From: Pseudomonadota bacterium
GTDB taxonomy: Bacteria > Pseudomonadota > Gammaproteobacteria > Steroidobacterales > Steroidobacteraceae
NCBI GenBank assembly: GCA_023423065.1
Contig: JAFAGC010000116.1
Span: 50,972 to 114,971, forward strand
Direction of reading: 5' to 3'
Length of the DNA: 64,000 bases
This document shows, piece after piece, positions 8,706-17,953 of the stretch. Below the pieces are notes generated by a model. It saw only the letters and a program-made list of their open reading frames with translations. It was not told the origin of the DNA and ran no database searches. The translations under genes and the position numbers were made by a program. The stretch's first letter is position 1; each line of letters starts with the position of its first letter.

Positions 8706-10436
8706 GTGACACGTTGGATCCAGTCGGCCGCGGTCCTGTTTCTGTGGGCTGTCATGGAGACGCCGTCGCGGGCGGCCGTCCTGCCTACCGATCTCGAGCC
8801 GAAAGTCGACGCCGACCATCAACCCGTGGGTTCGGAGGAGCGCGACATCTGGCTGAAACTGGAACGCGTCGAAGAGGCGATCCGTAATTCCCCTCAGCGT
8901 CTCATCGCCCCGGAGCTCGAAGCCTACACTCACGCGATCGTCGAGCGGCTCATCGGCCGGGGCGCGCCGGACCTGCGCATCTACCTGATGCGGGACTCGG
9001 CGCCGAACGCGGCGATGCTTCCCTCGGGCATGATGATCGTGAACACGGGCCTGCTGGCCCGCGTGCGCAACGAAGCGCAATTGGCGGCAGTCCTCGGGCA
9101 CGAGGCGGGGCACTACTTCCGCCGGCATTCGCTCGACCTGCATCGCGACAAGCGCCGCAAATCCGCATTGACCCGCGGTGCCGCCTCCGCGCTCAGCACC
9201 TATGGCGAAGGCATGGGCGGATGGGCCCTGATCCAGCAGGCCATCCTGATGTCGAGCTTCAGGTTCAGCCGGGATCTCGAGTCCGAGGCCGATGCCTACG
9301 GCCTGATGCTGATGTCGCGCGCGGGTTATACACCGCACGCGGCGTACGAGATCTGGGAGCAGCTCTTGGAGGAGCGCCGTGCGAGCGCCGCCGCGCGCAA
9401 CAAGCGCTTCACCGACGGGACGAGTTCGGCTCTCTCGACCCATCCGCCCACGAAAGGCCGCATGATCAACCTCGCCGATACCGCGCGGCGCCACTCCGCG
9501 CGGCGGGAAGCGGCGGCCGGTGAAGGCTACGAAGTGTGGGCGGCGGCCATCCGCCCGTTCCAGGCCAGGCTGCTGCAGGACCAGGTCTTTCTCAACGATC
9601 CGGGCGCCAGCCTCTATCTACTCGAGAGCCTCGCGAAGGATGGCCAGACCGCGCTGCTGCGCTTCTACGAGGGCGAGGCATACCGGCTGCGGAACGCGGA
9701 GGGCGACGCGCCCAGAGCCGCGGCCGCCTACGCCGCGGCGATCTCCTTTCCGGATGCGCCGCCCGAAGCCTGGCGCGCGCACGGCTACGCATTGCTGAAG
9801 TCCGGCAACCATCCCGAAGCGTACGAGTCGCTGTCGCGGTATCTCGCGCTGAAGCCCGACGCACCGGATGCCGCAATGGTCCGGAGCGCGTTCGCTTCGC
9901 CGGAGACCGCGAATCACACGCTCTCCGGCTGCGCCATGACCCTGAATGCCGGTTCCGGCTGGACGAAACTTCCGAAGAGCGTGAGCCAGACCCGGTGGGA
10001 AGACGTGTGGACCTGGAACGGCCCGCAGCTCGACAGGATGGCCGCGATCGACGGATTGCCCGACGGCAAGGCCATCGTCTTCCAGAAGGACAAACCGGAC
10101 CAGCAGGTGCCGCCGTTTCGCGCGGACATGACGGCGCAGGACCTCATGTCGATGCTCGAGGTGTCGTATCGCGTCCATGGCGTGACGGTTTTCGAGTTCG
10201 ATTCGGTCGAGCCCGTCGACTTTCTCGGCGGCGCCGGCGTGCGGATGCGTTACAGCTACACGTCGGGCATCGACATCGCGAAGAAGGGCGACTGTGTGAT
10301 GCGCGTCGTCGACGGAAAACTGTACGCGTTGAGACTGGAGAGCGTTGCGGGACGCCACTTCGACGCGGTCGCTCCCGAGTTCGATCGATTGATCGCCGGC
10401 GCGCGATTGCGCGAACCGACGCATCAGGGAGGATAG
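8706..10436 (+). CDS. M48-family metalloprotease with C-terminal repeat domain
   Basis: An exported zinc peptidase of about 576 residues. The start is a GTG at 8706, directly after GGGAGG at 8695-8700, and it opens a signal peptide; the frame continues about 100 bp upstream without a convincing start. The zinc site is HEAGHYFRRHS (His132, Glu133, His136), with the third ligand expected in ESEADAYG. This matches the BepA/LoiP-like M48 peptidases of the periplasm, which act on outer-membrane proteins. After the protease domain comes a helical repeat region of TPR character (about residues 340-400) and then an unassigned C-terminal domain of about 170 residues. It is cotranscribed with the next peptidase gene, whose start is 5 bp after this stop. 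Confidence 0.88.
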   Translation: MTRWIQSAAVLFLWAVMETPSRAAVLPTDLEPKVDADHQPVGSEERDIWLKLERVEEAIRNSPQRLIAPELEAYTHAIVERLIGRGAPDLRIYLMRDSAPNAAMLPSGMMIVNTGLLARVRNEAQLAAVLGHEAGHYFRRHSLDLHRDKRRKSALTRGAASALSTYGEGMGGWALIQQAILMSSFRFSRDLESEADAYGLMLMSRAGYTPHAAYEIWEQLLEERRASAAARNKRFTDGTSSALSTHPPTKGRMINLADTARRHSARREAAAGEGYEVWAAAIRPFQARLLQDQVFLNDPGASLYLLESLAKDGQTALLRFYEGEAYRLRNAEGDAPRAAAAYAAAISFPDAPPEAWRAHGYALLKSGNHPEAYESLSRYLALKPDAPDAAMVRSAFASPETANHTLSGCAMTLNAGSGWTKLPKSVSQTRWEDVWTWNGPQLDRMAAIDGLPDGKAIVFQKDKPDQQVPPFRADMTAQDLMSMLEVSYRVHGVTVFEFDSVEPVDFLGGAGVRMRYSYTSGIDIAKKGDCVMRVVDGKLYALRLESVAGRHFDAVAPEFDRLIAGARLREPTHQGG

Positions 10437-10440
10437 TTCG

Positions 10441-11952
10441 ATGCGCAAGGTTCTGATCTTGACCGCGGCCCTGTGCCTGCTCGGCCCGGGCCGTGCACTC
10501 GCGGAGTGGCACGAGGCCAGCAGCGATCACTTCGTGATCTACGCCGACGAGAGCGAGAAGGAGATCCGCAAGTACTCCGAGCGGCTGGAACGGTACAACA
10601 GCGCGATGAGCGCGGTGCTGCCGTCGAAGAAGATCAAGCCCAGTCCGTCCAACCGCGTGACGATTTACGTGGTGCGCAGCGAGACCATCGTCCGCAAGCT
10701 CCATGGCATGGGCAGGGACGGCCGCTTCGTGAAGGGCTTCTACGTGCCGAACGCGGGGGGCTCCCTGGCCATCATTCCCCCGATCGACATCGTCGGTAGC
10801 AAGCCATCCGAGTCGGAGTTCGTGCTGATGCACGAATACGCGCACCACTTCATGTTCGAGAACGCGGGATACCTCGTGCCCCGCTGGTACGCGGAAGGTT
10901 TCGCGGAATACTTCGCGACCGCGAAATTCGAATCGGACGGCGGGATCGGGCTCGGGTTGCCGGCGCTGCATCGAGGTTACGAACTGTTCGAAGCGCGGGA
11001 CGTGAGCATCGAACAGCTCCTGGATTCGAAGCTTTATCTCGCGCGGAAGTGGAAGGATTACGACAACTTCTACGGCCGCAGCTGGCTGCTGTTCCACTAT
11101 GTATTCACCGACCAGGGTCGTCGCGATCGGCTCGTCGAATACCTGAACCGGCTGAATTCCGGAGAGGCCGAGCTTTCCGCCGCGAAAGCGGCGTTCGGCG
11201 ATCTGAAGGCCCTGGACAAGGAGCTCGATCGCTATGCGCGTCATTCGAAGTGGCAATACATCAAGGTTCCCCCCGACCAGCTGAACATCGGCCAGATCAC
11301 GGTGCGAAAGCTGCGCGAAGGCGAGGCGGCGAGCATGCCGGTGCGGATCCGCTCGAAGCGCGGTGTGACTCCACAACTGGCGCTGGAAGTCGTCGAGGAC
11401 GCGCGGGAAGTCGCGGCAAACTATCCGGACGAACCGGCCGCGCAGGCGGCGCTGGCCGAAGCCGAATACGACGTGGGCAACGACGAAGCGGCCATCCGCG
11501 CGGCCGACAAGGCGCTCGCCGCGGATCCCGGCAACATGACCGCGCTCATCCAGAAGGGTTACGCACTGACACGCCTGGCGACCGTGGCCAAGACGGATCA
11601 GGCGTGGCTCGCGGCCCGACGGCATTTCGTCTCGGTGAACAGGATCGAAAACGATCATCCCATCCCGCTCATGTATTACTACCGGAGCTTTCTGGAACAG
11701 GAAAAGGAGCCGACGCAGGCGGCTCTCGATGGACTCGAGTGGGCGCTCGAACTCGCGCCCTATGACGCCGGCCTGCGGATGATGGTCGCGTCGCGACAGA
11801 TGCAGGAGCAGCGCTTTGCCGCGGCCATCCGCACCATCAGTCCCCTGGCGTATCACCCGCACGCGGGCGACGACAATCCCGCCATTGCATTGTTGAAAGA
11901 GGCGCGGGAGAAGCTGGCGGCCAGGTCGAGTAGTGAGACGGCGGCGAAATAG
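10441..11952 (+). CDS. Exported gluzincin-like metallopeptidase with TPR-like repeats
   Basis: A 503-residue protein with a signal peptide ending near ALAEWHEA. Residues 131-136 read HEYAHH, an HExxH zinc motif, followed by WYAEGFAEYFAT, where the Glu residues could provide the third ligand as in peptidase MA-like / DUF1570-type proteins. The C-terminal 170 residues contain TPR-like helical pairs with small-residue spacing, for example AAQAALAEAEYDVGNDEAAIRAADKAL split over two helices. The start has a GGGAGGAT ribosome-binding site overlapping the preceding M48 gene's stop, so the two are almost certainly translated from one message. I infer paired periplasmic proteolysis or peptidoglycan/outer-membrane maintenance; there is no direct evidence for a substrate. 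Confidence 0.8.
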   Translation: MRKVLILTAALCLLGPGRALAEWHEASSDHFVIYADESEKEIRKYSERLERYNSAMSAVLPSKKIKPSPSNRVTIYVVRSETIVRKLHGMGRDGRFVKGFYVPNAGGSLAIIPPIDIVGSKPSESEFVLMHEYAHHFMFENAGYLVPRWYAEGFAEYFATAKFESDGGIGLGLPALHRGYELFEARDVSIEQLLDSKLYLARKWKDYDNFYGRSWLLFHYVFTDQGRRDRLVEYLNRLNSGEAELSAAKAAFGDLKALDKELDRYARHSKWQYIKVPPDQLNIGQITVRKLREGEAASMPVRIRSKRGVTPQLALEVVEDAREVAANYPDEPAAQAALAEAEYDVGNDEAAIRAADKALAADPGNMTALIQKGYALTRLATVAKTDQAWLAARRHFVSVNRIENDHPIPLMYYYRSFLEQEKEPTQAALDGLEWALELAPYDAGLRMMVASRQMQEQRFAAAIRTISPLAYHPHAGDDNPAIALLKEAREKLAARSSSETAAK

Positions 11953-11954
11953 TT

Positions 11955-11970
11955 CGTAGCCTGGGCTACG
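11955..11970. terminator. Short palindromic hairpin between convergent genes
   Basis: CGTAGCC and GGCTACG form a perfect 7-bp stem separated by two bases. It lies just after the stop of the HEYAHH peptidase gene and covers the ancestral stop of the degenerate PAS-GGDEF gene. There is no T-run on either side, so its role as a terminator is uncertain. Confidence 0.3.
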
Positions 11971-13050
11971 CCACCTGCAGCACGTTTGCCTGCAGAATCG
12001 AGCGATTGCGGCCCTGTGCCTTCGCGGCATACAGCGCCTCGTCGGCCTTGCGGATCAATTGCTCTAGTGTCTGGGCGTCGTCGCCGAGAACAGCGGCCGG
12101 CCATGCCTCCTGGCCACTGAGTATTCGCGCTCCGCGAGCTCGAAGAAATAGCGCCTGTTGTGCAGACCGGTGAGCTCATCGGTGCGCGCGCGATGTTGCT
12201 CCCGATCCAGCGAGGCCTGCAGTTCCTGGTTCGCCTTCTCGAGCGTCTCTCGCGCCCGCAGCAGTTCCAGTTCCTGCTGTTTGCGCGCCGTGATGTCCTG
12301 GTTGACGATGATGGCGCCGGTGATCCGCCGCGCCGGATCGTGCAGTGGAATCGCGGAGTTGAGGATGACCTTCATGCTCCCGTCGAAGCACTGGATCCGG
12401 ATCTCCTCGTCGATGGAGGATTCCCCGTTGCGGACGGCGCGCGCCGCGGCCCATTCGTCGGGTGCGATGGCCTTGCCGGTGTCCATCCACCAGCCGTGAT
12501 ACTCGCCGAAATCCTCGGGGCCGACGTAGCGGGCGCCGCCCCAGATCCTGCGGCCCGCGGGATTGCCGTGCGTGATGCGCCCATCCTTGTCCGTGATCCA
12601 GACCCCCACCGGCAGCAGCTCGAGGATGTGCCGCAAAGTATCCTGGGTTTCGCGCAATGCATGTTCGAGGCTCTTCTGTTCCGTGACGTCCTCGTGCGAG
12701 ATGACTACGCTTGCGGCGGTGTCCCGCGACAAGCGGGTCACGCCGAGCACGAACCAGCTCGTGGTCCGAGGTCCGGCGCACGGATACTCGAGGCGGAACG
12801 AGGGCCGTTCGCCGGACATGACCGCGCGGAGTCCCCGCAGCACCGCCGCAGCCACCGCATCGCCGCCGTTCGCGGCCCGCTCACAGACCGCAAGGTAGTT
12901 CGTACCGACGAACCCCGCCGCCGCTCCTCCATTGTCGCGCGCGTAGCGCAGCCATGCCTCGTTCACGGCCACGACGGTCCCGGTCGCGTTCAGCACCGCG
13001 ACATGCGCATCGAGCGAATTGAGGATGTCTTCGGCCAATACCCGGTTCAT
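11966..13050 (-). pseudogene. PAS-PAS-GGDEF signalling gene with the GGDEF core deleted
   Basis: The intact reading frame (stop at 12064) encodes two PAS domains: residues about 5-120, beginning EDILNSLDAHVAVLNATG, and about 130-250, containing ILELLPVGVWITDKDGRI. A coiled segment follows, then the start of a diguanylate cyclase domain, TDELTGLHNRRYFFELAERE. It then runs RRHGRPL and stops within ten residues. In the next frame the DNA immediately continues with the far end of a GGDEF domain, GDDAQTLEQLIRKADEALYAAK followed by an Asn-Arg-Ser tail, ending at a TAG at 11966. The roughly 100 residues in between, including the metal-binding Asp region and the GGDEF signature, are absent. An out-of-frame internal deletion has therefore removed catalysis. 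The PAS sensory half could still be made. Confidence 0.82.
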
Positions 13051-13242
13051 TCACACGCTCCATCGAGCACGCTGCCCGAGTCACCACCCGCCTCATATTG
13101 CATGGCGTGACATCCGATCAAATCGGTAGTTTCACTTCCAGGGGCAGGTACGTTACGTACGGGACACGTTGTACCCGCACGACGCAAGTCAGGCGCTCGG
13201 AAGCCAGTCTTCAGTGGCCTCCCGCAGTACCCTGCGCGATCG

Positions 13243-14697
13243 TCAGTCGTGCGATAGTTCCCGCGCGATCCGACCCACGCGCGCCACCGCATCCTCGATG
13301 GAGCGGCTCCAATTCTGCGCGAAGGTGAGCCGGATGCAGTTGCGGAATCGCCCGGTGCTCGTGAACAACGGCCCGGGCGCGATCGCGATGTTCTCGGCGC
13401 GCGCACGGCGAAACAGCTCGACCGCATCGATGCGCGCCGGCAGTTCTATCCAAAGCACGTAGCCGCCCCGCGGCTTGGTCAGACGCGAGTCGTGCGGAAA
13501 AGACACCGCGACCGCCTCGCGCAACCGTTCCGCCTGGTCGCGCAGCGCACCGCGTAGTTTGCGCAGGTGCAGGTCGTAGCCGCCGTTCGTGACGAATTGC
13601 GCGAGCACGAGCTGCGGGATGTGCGGCGTGAACGTGAATCCGGCGACGCTCAACATTTCCACTTCCTGCTGGAAGCGACCAGGCGCTATCCAGCCGACCC
13701 GCAGGCCGGGCGCCACCGTCTTGCTGAACGATGAGCAAAGGAGGACGTTGCCGCTACGGTCCCAGGATTTCAGCGGGCGTGGCCGCGTCTCCTCGAAGCT
13801 TGCTTCGCCGAACACGTCGTTCTCGATGATGGGCACCTCCCGCTCGGCGCACAGTTCGACCAGTCTCCTGCGCTGATCGTCCGGCATCGTGCTGCCGAGC
13901 GGATTGGAAAACGTCGGCACCAGAAGCACGGCGCGCACCGCGCCGTGCTTCTGCGTCGCGAGATCGAGCGCGTCGACGGAAATTCCCGTGCGCGGATGTG
14001 TCGGCACCTCGAGCGCCCTCATGCCGAGACTCTGGATCGCCTGCAGAAGCATGAAGTGAGTGGGCGATTCGAGCGCGATGGCATCACCCGGGCGGGCGAC
14101 GGCTCGCAGCGCGAGCATGATGGCCTCGAGGCAGCCGGCGGTGACGATCAGATCGCCAGCGCCGATGCGCACGCCGCTGTCGAGAGAGCGCCGCGCGATG
14201 ACGCGGCGCAGTTCTTCGGCGCCGGGTGAATACACCGGGTAGTTGATCGTCAGGGAAGGGTTGCGACGCGCCACCGCCGCCATCAGTTTCGCGAGGCGCA
14301 CGCCCGGAAACATCGAGGCAGGCGGCACGACGGCGCCGAGATGCATCGCGTGCGGCGCGGAAAACGCTTCGATGTATTCGCGCTGCAGCGACGGCGTGAC
14401 GACGTAGCGGGCCGACAGTTTCGGACGCGACTCCTCGGGTTCGGCGAGTTCCTGCGGCAGGCGCGCTACGAAGAAGCCGGATTTCGGCCGCGCTTCGATG
14501 AGACGCTGGTTCTCGAGGTGCCGCAGCGCCTGCACGGCCGTCGAGATGCTCACCGAATGTTGTTTGCTCAGTCGGCGCACCGATGGAATTCGATCGCCGA
14601 TCCGCAGGCTACCGGTGCGCATGGCCTCGGCTATCTGCCGCGCGAGATCCCGGTAGAGAAAACCATCCGCGAAAGGCGGCCCTCGTTTTCGTCGCAT
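13243..14697 (-). CDS. MocR-type regulator: GntR HTH fused to PLP aminotransferase fold
   Basis: A 484-residue MocR/GabR-like transcription factor. The N-terminal 75 residues are a GntR winged helix (GDRIPSVRRLSKQHSVSIST, then LENQRLIEARPKSGFFV). The rest is an aminotransferase class I/II fold with the PLP-binding Lys in CSSFSKTVAPGLRVGWI, plus TAGCLEAIMLALRAV and NPLGSTMP. Such proteins bind PLP and a small amine or amino acid and control nearby metabolic or transport genes. I chose the ATG at 14697, which starts just before the HTH and gives the usual family length; the open frame extends 160 bp further without domain support. It is divergent from the GNAT/transporter operon, with candidate operator repeats between them. 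Confidence 0.92.
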   Translation of the reverse strand: MRRKRGPPFADGFLYRDLARQIAEAMRTGSLRIGDRIPSVRRLSKQHSVSISTAVQALRHLENQRLIEARPKSGFFVARLPQELAEPEESRPKLSARYVVTPSLQREYIEAFSAPHAMHLGAVVPPASMFPGVRLAKLMAAVARRNPSLTINYPVYSPGAEELRRVIARRSLDSGVRIGAGDLIVTAGCLEAIMLALRAVARPGDAIALESPTHFMLLQAIQSLGMRALEVPTHPRTGISVDALDLATQKHGAVRAVLLVPTFSNPLGSTMPDDQRRRLVELCAEREVPIIENDVFGEASFEETRPRPLKSWDRSGNVLLCSSFSKTVAPGLRVGWIAPGRFQQEVEMLSVAGFTFTPHIPQLVLAQFVTNGGYDLHLRKLRGALRDQAERLREAVAVSFPHDSRLTKPRGGYVLWIELPARIDAVELFRRARAENIAIAPGPLFTSTGRFRNCIRLTFAQNWSRSIEDAVARVGRIARELSHD

Positions 14698-14750
14698 GTG
14701 TGTCGCTGCCCCGCTGCCGTCAGATTGCCGCGCCGATGGCCGTATCGACA

Positions 14751-14808
14751 GGTACAGAAGTCGCCGAAACGGACCGGTACAGAGAAGCGTCGCTCGAATC
14801 TGTACCGG
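14751..14808. promoter_or_regulatory. Candidate MocR operator: inverted CCGGTACAG / CTGTACCGG plus a direct half-site
   Basis: CCGGTACAG at 14774-14782 is answered by its exact reverse complement CTGTACCGG at 14800-14808, and the core GGTACAG also occurs at 14751-14757. The cluster lies in the 195-bp gap between the MocR-type regulator and the divergent GNAT/transporter operon. MocR proteins typically bind paired direct and inverted half-sites in such gaps. Its regulatory use is inferred. Confidence 0.5.
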
Positions 14809-14892
14809 ATCATAAACACATTTGCTATGTCTGTTGCGGGACAGACCCGCCGAGCACACTGCGCGCCCTCAACAAGGCAGGAAGCGACACCA

Positions 14893-15471
14893 ATGGCAAC
14901 CGCAGCATCGATCATTCAGAAAGCGGACAACCCGATCACGTTGGCGCCGGAATCCATCAAGGTCAGGCCGGCGGTTCCGGACGACCGGGCCGCGATACTC
15001 GAACTGCATCACCTCTCGCTGAGGACGCTGGGGCGCGCCTTTTACGACGCCACCGAAATAGAGGCGTTCCTGCGTTTCGCGCCGACGCTCGAGGACTATC
15101 TATTGGCGGATGGGACTTACTATGTTGCGCACGCCGGCGGGCGGCTGGCGGGCTGCGGTGGATGGAGCCTCAGAGTGCCCGAATACAGCGCGGTCACGGG
15201 CAATGCGCTGAAGTCGGCGAAGCCACTGCCGCGGGTGCGGGCCATGTTCGTTCATCCGGAATTCGCGCGACGCGGCGTCGGCCGGCACCTGATGGCGGAC
15301 ATCGAGCGCGCGATCTGGGAATCCGGCCACGACGAGATCCACATCGACGCGACGCTGGGCGGCGTGCCGCTCTATGAGCGCTGCGGATACCGCCGGTTCG
15401 GCGAAACGCTCGCCGTGATGCCGGACGGCTCGCGAATGCGTTTCGTGTGCCTGCGAAAGCGCTGCCGATGA
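14893..15471 (+). CDS. GNAT-family N-acetyltransferase
   Basis: A 192-residue acetyltransferase. The acetyl-CoA binding motif A is visible as VRAMFVHPEFARRGVGRHLM (the R/Q-x-x-G-x-G/A pattern), followed by a typical C-terminal half with GGVPLYERCGYRR. The substrate is unknown; relatives acetylate amino groups of small molecules or proteins. The ATG at 14893 follows an AGGAAG ribosome-binding site. The gene overlaps the start of the Na+ symporter gene by ATGA, so the two are translationally coupled, and it lies opposite a MocR-type regulator. A shared role in handling an amine or amino acid would fit acetyltransferase plus transporter plus PLP-sensing regulator, which is inference from context. 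Confidence 0.9.
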   Translation: MATAASIIQKADNPITLAPESIKVRPAVPDDRAAILELHHLSLRTLGRAFYDATEIEAFLRFAPTLEDYLLADGTYYVAHAGGRLAGCGGWSLRVPEYSAVTGNALKSAKPLPRVRAMFVHPEFARRGVGRHLMADIERAIWESGHDEIHIDATLGGVPLYERCGYRRFGETLAVMPDGSRMRFVCLRKRCR

Positions 15472-16892
15472 GCGCCACGGAGATGGACGTCGCTGGCAGT
15501 GAGCCGGCGACTGCGCTCGAGGGCAAACGTGGCAGGTGGTCTTCTCGCGTTTCGTTCGTGCTCGCGGCCGCGGGTTCGGCGGTGGGGCTCGGGAGCATCT
15601 GGAAGTTTCCGTACATCACTGGCGTGAACGGTGGAAGCTGGTTCGTCCTCGTATACCTGGGTTGCATCGTGCTGGTCGCGCTGCCGATCCTGATCGCGGA
15701 GATACTGATCGGGCGAACCGCGCAGCGGTCTACGGTGGGCGCGTTCCGCGCGCTGTCGGAGCGTGGCGGATTCTGGACCGGCGTGGGATGGCTCGGCATC
15801 GTGGCCGCCTTCCTCATCCTCTCTTACTACTTCGTCGTCGCTGGCTGGACGCTGCATTACGCGTGGCTCGCGGTATCGGGTGGTTTGTCGGCACCCTCGG
15901 GGTTCGCGGACCTTTTCGGGAAAGTCTATGCGAGCCCGCCGATCAATGTGTTTTGGTTCCTCGTGTTCGTCGCGATTACGGCCGCGGTCGTGATCGGTGG
16001 CGTGCAAAGGGGAATCGAACGCTGCTGCCGCGCGCTCGTTCCAATGCTCCTCGTGGTCATGTTGCTGATGCTCATCGAAGCGGTGCGCAGTCCCGGTTTC
16101 GGGCCCGGCATGCGCTTCGTGTTCGGTCTCGACGGCAGCGTCACTGGCCGGGGTGTACTCGAGGCGCTCGGTCACAGCTTCTTCACGCTCAGCCTCGGGA
16201 TGGGCGCCATGATCACGTACGGCAGTTATCTCGGCCGTCGCGACGATGCCGTCGCGTCGGCGTCCATGGTGGCCGGGTTCGATACCGTGATCTCGCTGCT
16301 CGCGTGCATGACGATCTTCCCGATCATCTTTACCTTCGGGCTCTCCGCGAACGCGGGCCCGGGTCTCGTGTTCGTCTCGCTTCCCGTCGCGTTCTCTCAA
16401 ATGCCGGGAGGACCGTTGTGGGCGGCGATGTTCTTCCTGCTGCTCGCGATCGCCGCGCTGTCGAGCACGATTTCACTGTTCGAAGTTCTGGTCAGCCATC
16501 TCGTGGACGAGCGGCGCATCGCCCGAGTGCGCGCCTGCCTGTTGACCGCGGGCGCATTGGCGCTGGCCGGAATTCCGGCGGCGTTGTCCGGCGGAACGAG
16601 TTTGTTTGGAGCGCAGATGCAGGCCGCGACCGCCGGGTTGTTCGGCGGCGAGGGAAAGAACTGGTTCGACTTCGTCGACTACGTGAGCAGCAACTTGCTG
16701 CTGCCGCTCAGCGGACTCGGCATCGCGCTGTTCTTCGCCTGGCGCGTCGGCGCGCAGGCGCGCGAACAGGCATTCCGGTCCGGCTCGCGCTTCGGAAGGT
16801 TGTACTGGACCTGGGTCTGGCTGCTGCGCTTCCTCGTGCCGCCCGCGGTCGTCATTGTGTTCCTGCGGGCGAGCGGTCTGGTCGGCAGCTGA
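15468..16892 (+). CDS. Sodium-dependent transporter, neurotransmitter:sodium symporter (SNF) family
   Basis: A 474-residue inner-membrane protein with about 11-12 hydrophobic segments. The first unwound helix signature AAAGSAVGLGSIWKFPYIT, with the following GGSWFVLVYL, is diagnostic of the NSS family (LeuT, TnaT, MhsT), which import amino acids or related amines with Na+. The start ATG overlaps the stop of the GNAT gene (ATGA), showing coupling. The substrate cannot be assigned, but the divergent MocR regulator suggests an amino-group compound as the sensed ligand. A hairpin lies just past the stop. Confidence 0.93.
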   Translation: MSATEMDVAGSEPATALEGKRGRWSSRVSFVLAAAGSAVGLGSIWKFPYITGVNGGSWFVLVYLGCIVLVALPILIAEILIGRTAQRSTVGAFRALSERGGFWTGVGWLGIVAAFLILSYYFVVAGWTLHYAWLAVSGGLSAPSGFADLFGKVYASPPINVFWFLVFVAITAAVVIGGVQRGIERCCRALVPMLLVVMLLMLIEAVRSPGFGPGMRFVFGLDGSVTGRGVLEALGHSFFTLSLGMGAMITYGSYLGRRDDAVASASMVAGFDTVISLLACMTIFPIIFTFGLSANAGPGLVFVSLPVAFSQMPGGPLWAAMFFLLLAIAALSSTISLFEVLVSHLVDERRIARVRACLLTAGALALAGIPAALSGGTSLFGAQMQAATAGLFGGEGKNWFDFVDYVSSNLLLPLSGLGIALFFAWRVGAQAREQAFRSGSRFGRLYWTWVWLLRFLVPPAVVIVFLRASGLVGS

Positions 16893-16896
16893 CTAC

Positions 16897-16919
16897 CGCC
16901 GGATCGCGCGCATCCGGCG
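16897..16919 (+). terminator. Possible terminator hairpin after the transporter operon
   Basis: CGCCGGAT (16897-16904) and ATCCGGCG (16912-16919) form a perfect 8-bp stem with a 7-base loop starting 5 bp after the transporter stop. No T-run follows, so it is either a weak terminator or an RNA-stability element. Confidence 0.35.
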
Positions 16920-17038
16920 CGACACCCTCCCGAGGATGCCGGTTTCGACATTCGACCCGCGGACTTGCGGCTTTTTCGACGCGATTCACTTGCGGCGAAC
17001 TGGACCGGTGGGCACAGTCGCGAGCAGGGAGGAACAAC

Positions 17039-17953
17039 ATGAAGAGAGCCGCGCGCCTCGCGCTGGCGTCCGTGGGCATGGCGTGGGCGGGTCTCGCGCT
17101 GGCGGAGCCGACGTGCGCATATCGCGAGGAGGAAGTCTCCCTGCCCGCCGCTGCGAAGGATTCAGTGACCTTGTTGGGCGTCGATCCGCCCGAGGGCGGG
17201 GAGCTGCGCAAGGAGATGGGCCTTTCCGTCGACGCGCAGTTCCAGATCGCGGACTTCGAGCCCGATACCTACTTCACCATCGTGCTGTTTCCAACCGCGG
17301 GTTTCGGAGCGATGAGCCCGGGCGATCTTACGGATACGCCGATGCTCAAACATGCCTCCGGCAAGGTGCATCTGTGTGTGCCGCTGCAGGAGGTCTACGA
17401 CCATCCGCAGATGACCTGGCCGCTGAGCATCAGTGTTCTCCTGCTCAAGAAGGGCGAAGCAAACCGGAGTGCGTCCGTTGCGTCATCGCGCAAGGTGGCA
17501 TTCAAGTCGCCGGATGCGCCGGCAAACCGGAAAGCCCTTCCCGACGAGTATTTCGATGCACTGACGCGCACGAATTCCTTTTTCGGGAATCGAGAGGCTA
17601 TCTACAAGGTGTGCATCGCGCGCTACCCGGCAATGCAGCCCGCGTTCACGAAGGCCTATCGCGCGTGGGAAGCCAGGCACCGTGCGAATATCGAACTCGT
17701 GGCCGAGCTGCAATTCGAGCATTACAAGGAAATCACCAAGGGGCGTGCGGACCACGCTGCCAACTTCGCCGATTCCATGACCGCTTCGACCCGCCAGCGC
17801 TACGAGAGCATGAAGCCGGCATCGCTGAAGCAGGAATGCGACCGGGAGCTCGCCGAGTTCGTCGATCCGGACGACACCACGGACATCATCATAGGTGACG
17901 AGCTGGAGGTGTTGCGCCAGCACTCGGGCAAAGCCGCGGAGAAGAACAAATGA
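17039..17953 (+). CDS. Exported protein of unknown function, coupled to a trypsin-like protease
   Basis: I do not recognise a family. The product has 304 residues. Residues 1-22 form a clear Sec signal peptide ending GLALAEP. The N-terminal half looks beta-rich (LGVDPPEGGELRKEMG, FTIVLFPTAGFG), and the C-terminal third is helical and charged, ending in an acidic and Lys-rich tail. A GGGAGG ribosome-binding site precedes the ATG at 17039. Its stop overlaps the start of the next gene by ATGA, so it is translationally coupled to an exported trypsin-like protease. A partner, substrate or chaperone role for that protease is the obvious hypothesis, but nothing in the sequence proves it. Confidence 0.75.
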   Translation: MKRAARLALASVGMAWAGLALAEPTCAYREEEVSLPAAAKDSVTLLGVDPPEGGELRKEMGLSVDAQFQIADFEPDTYFTIVLFPTAGFGAMSPGDLTDTPMLKHASGKVHLCVPLQEVYDHPQMTWPLSISVLLLKKGEANRSASVASSRKVAFKSPDAPANRKALPDEYFDALTRTNSFFGNREAIYKVCIARYPAMQPAFTKAYRAWEARHRANIELVAELQFEHYKEITKGRADHAANFADSMTASTRQRYESMKPASLKQECDRELAEFVDPDDTTDIIIGDELEVLRQHSGKAAEKNK

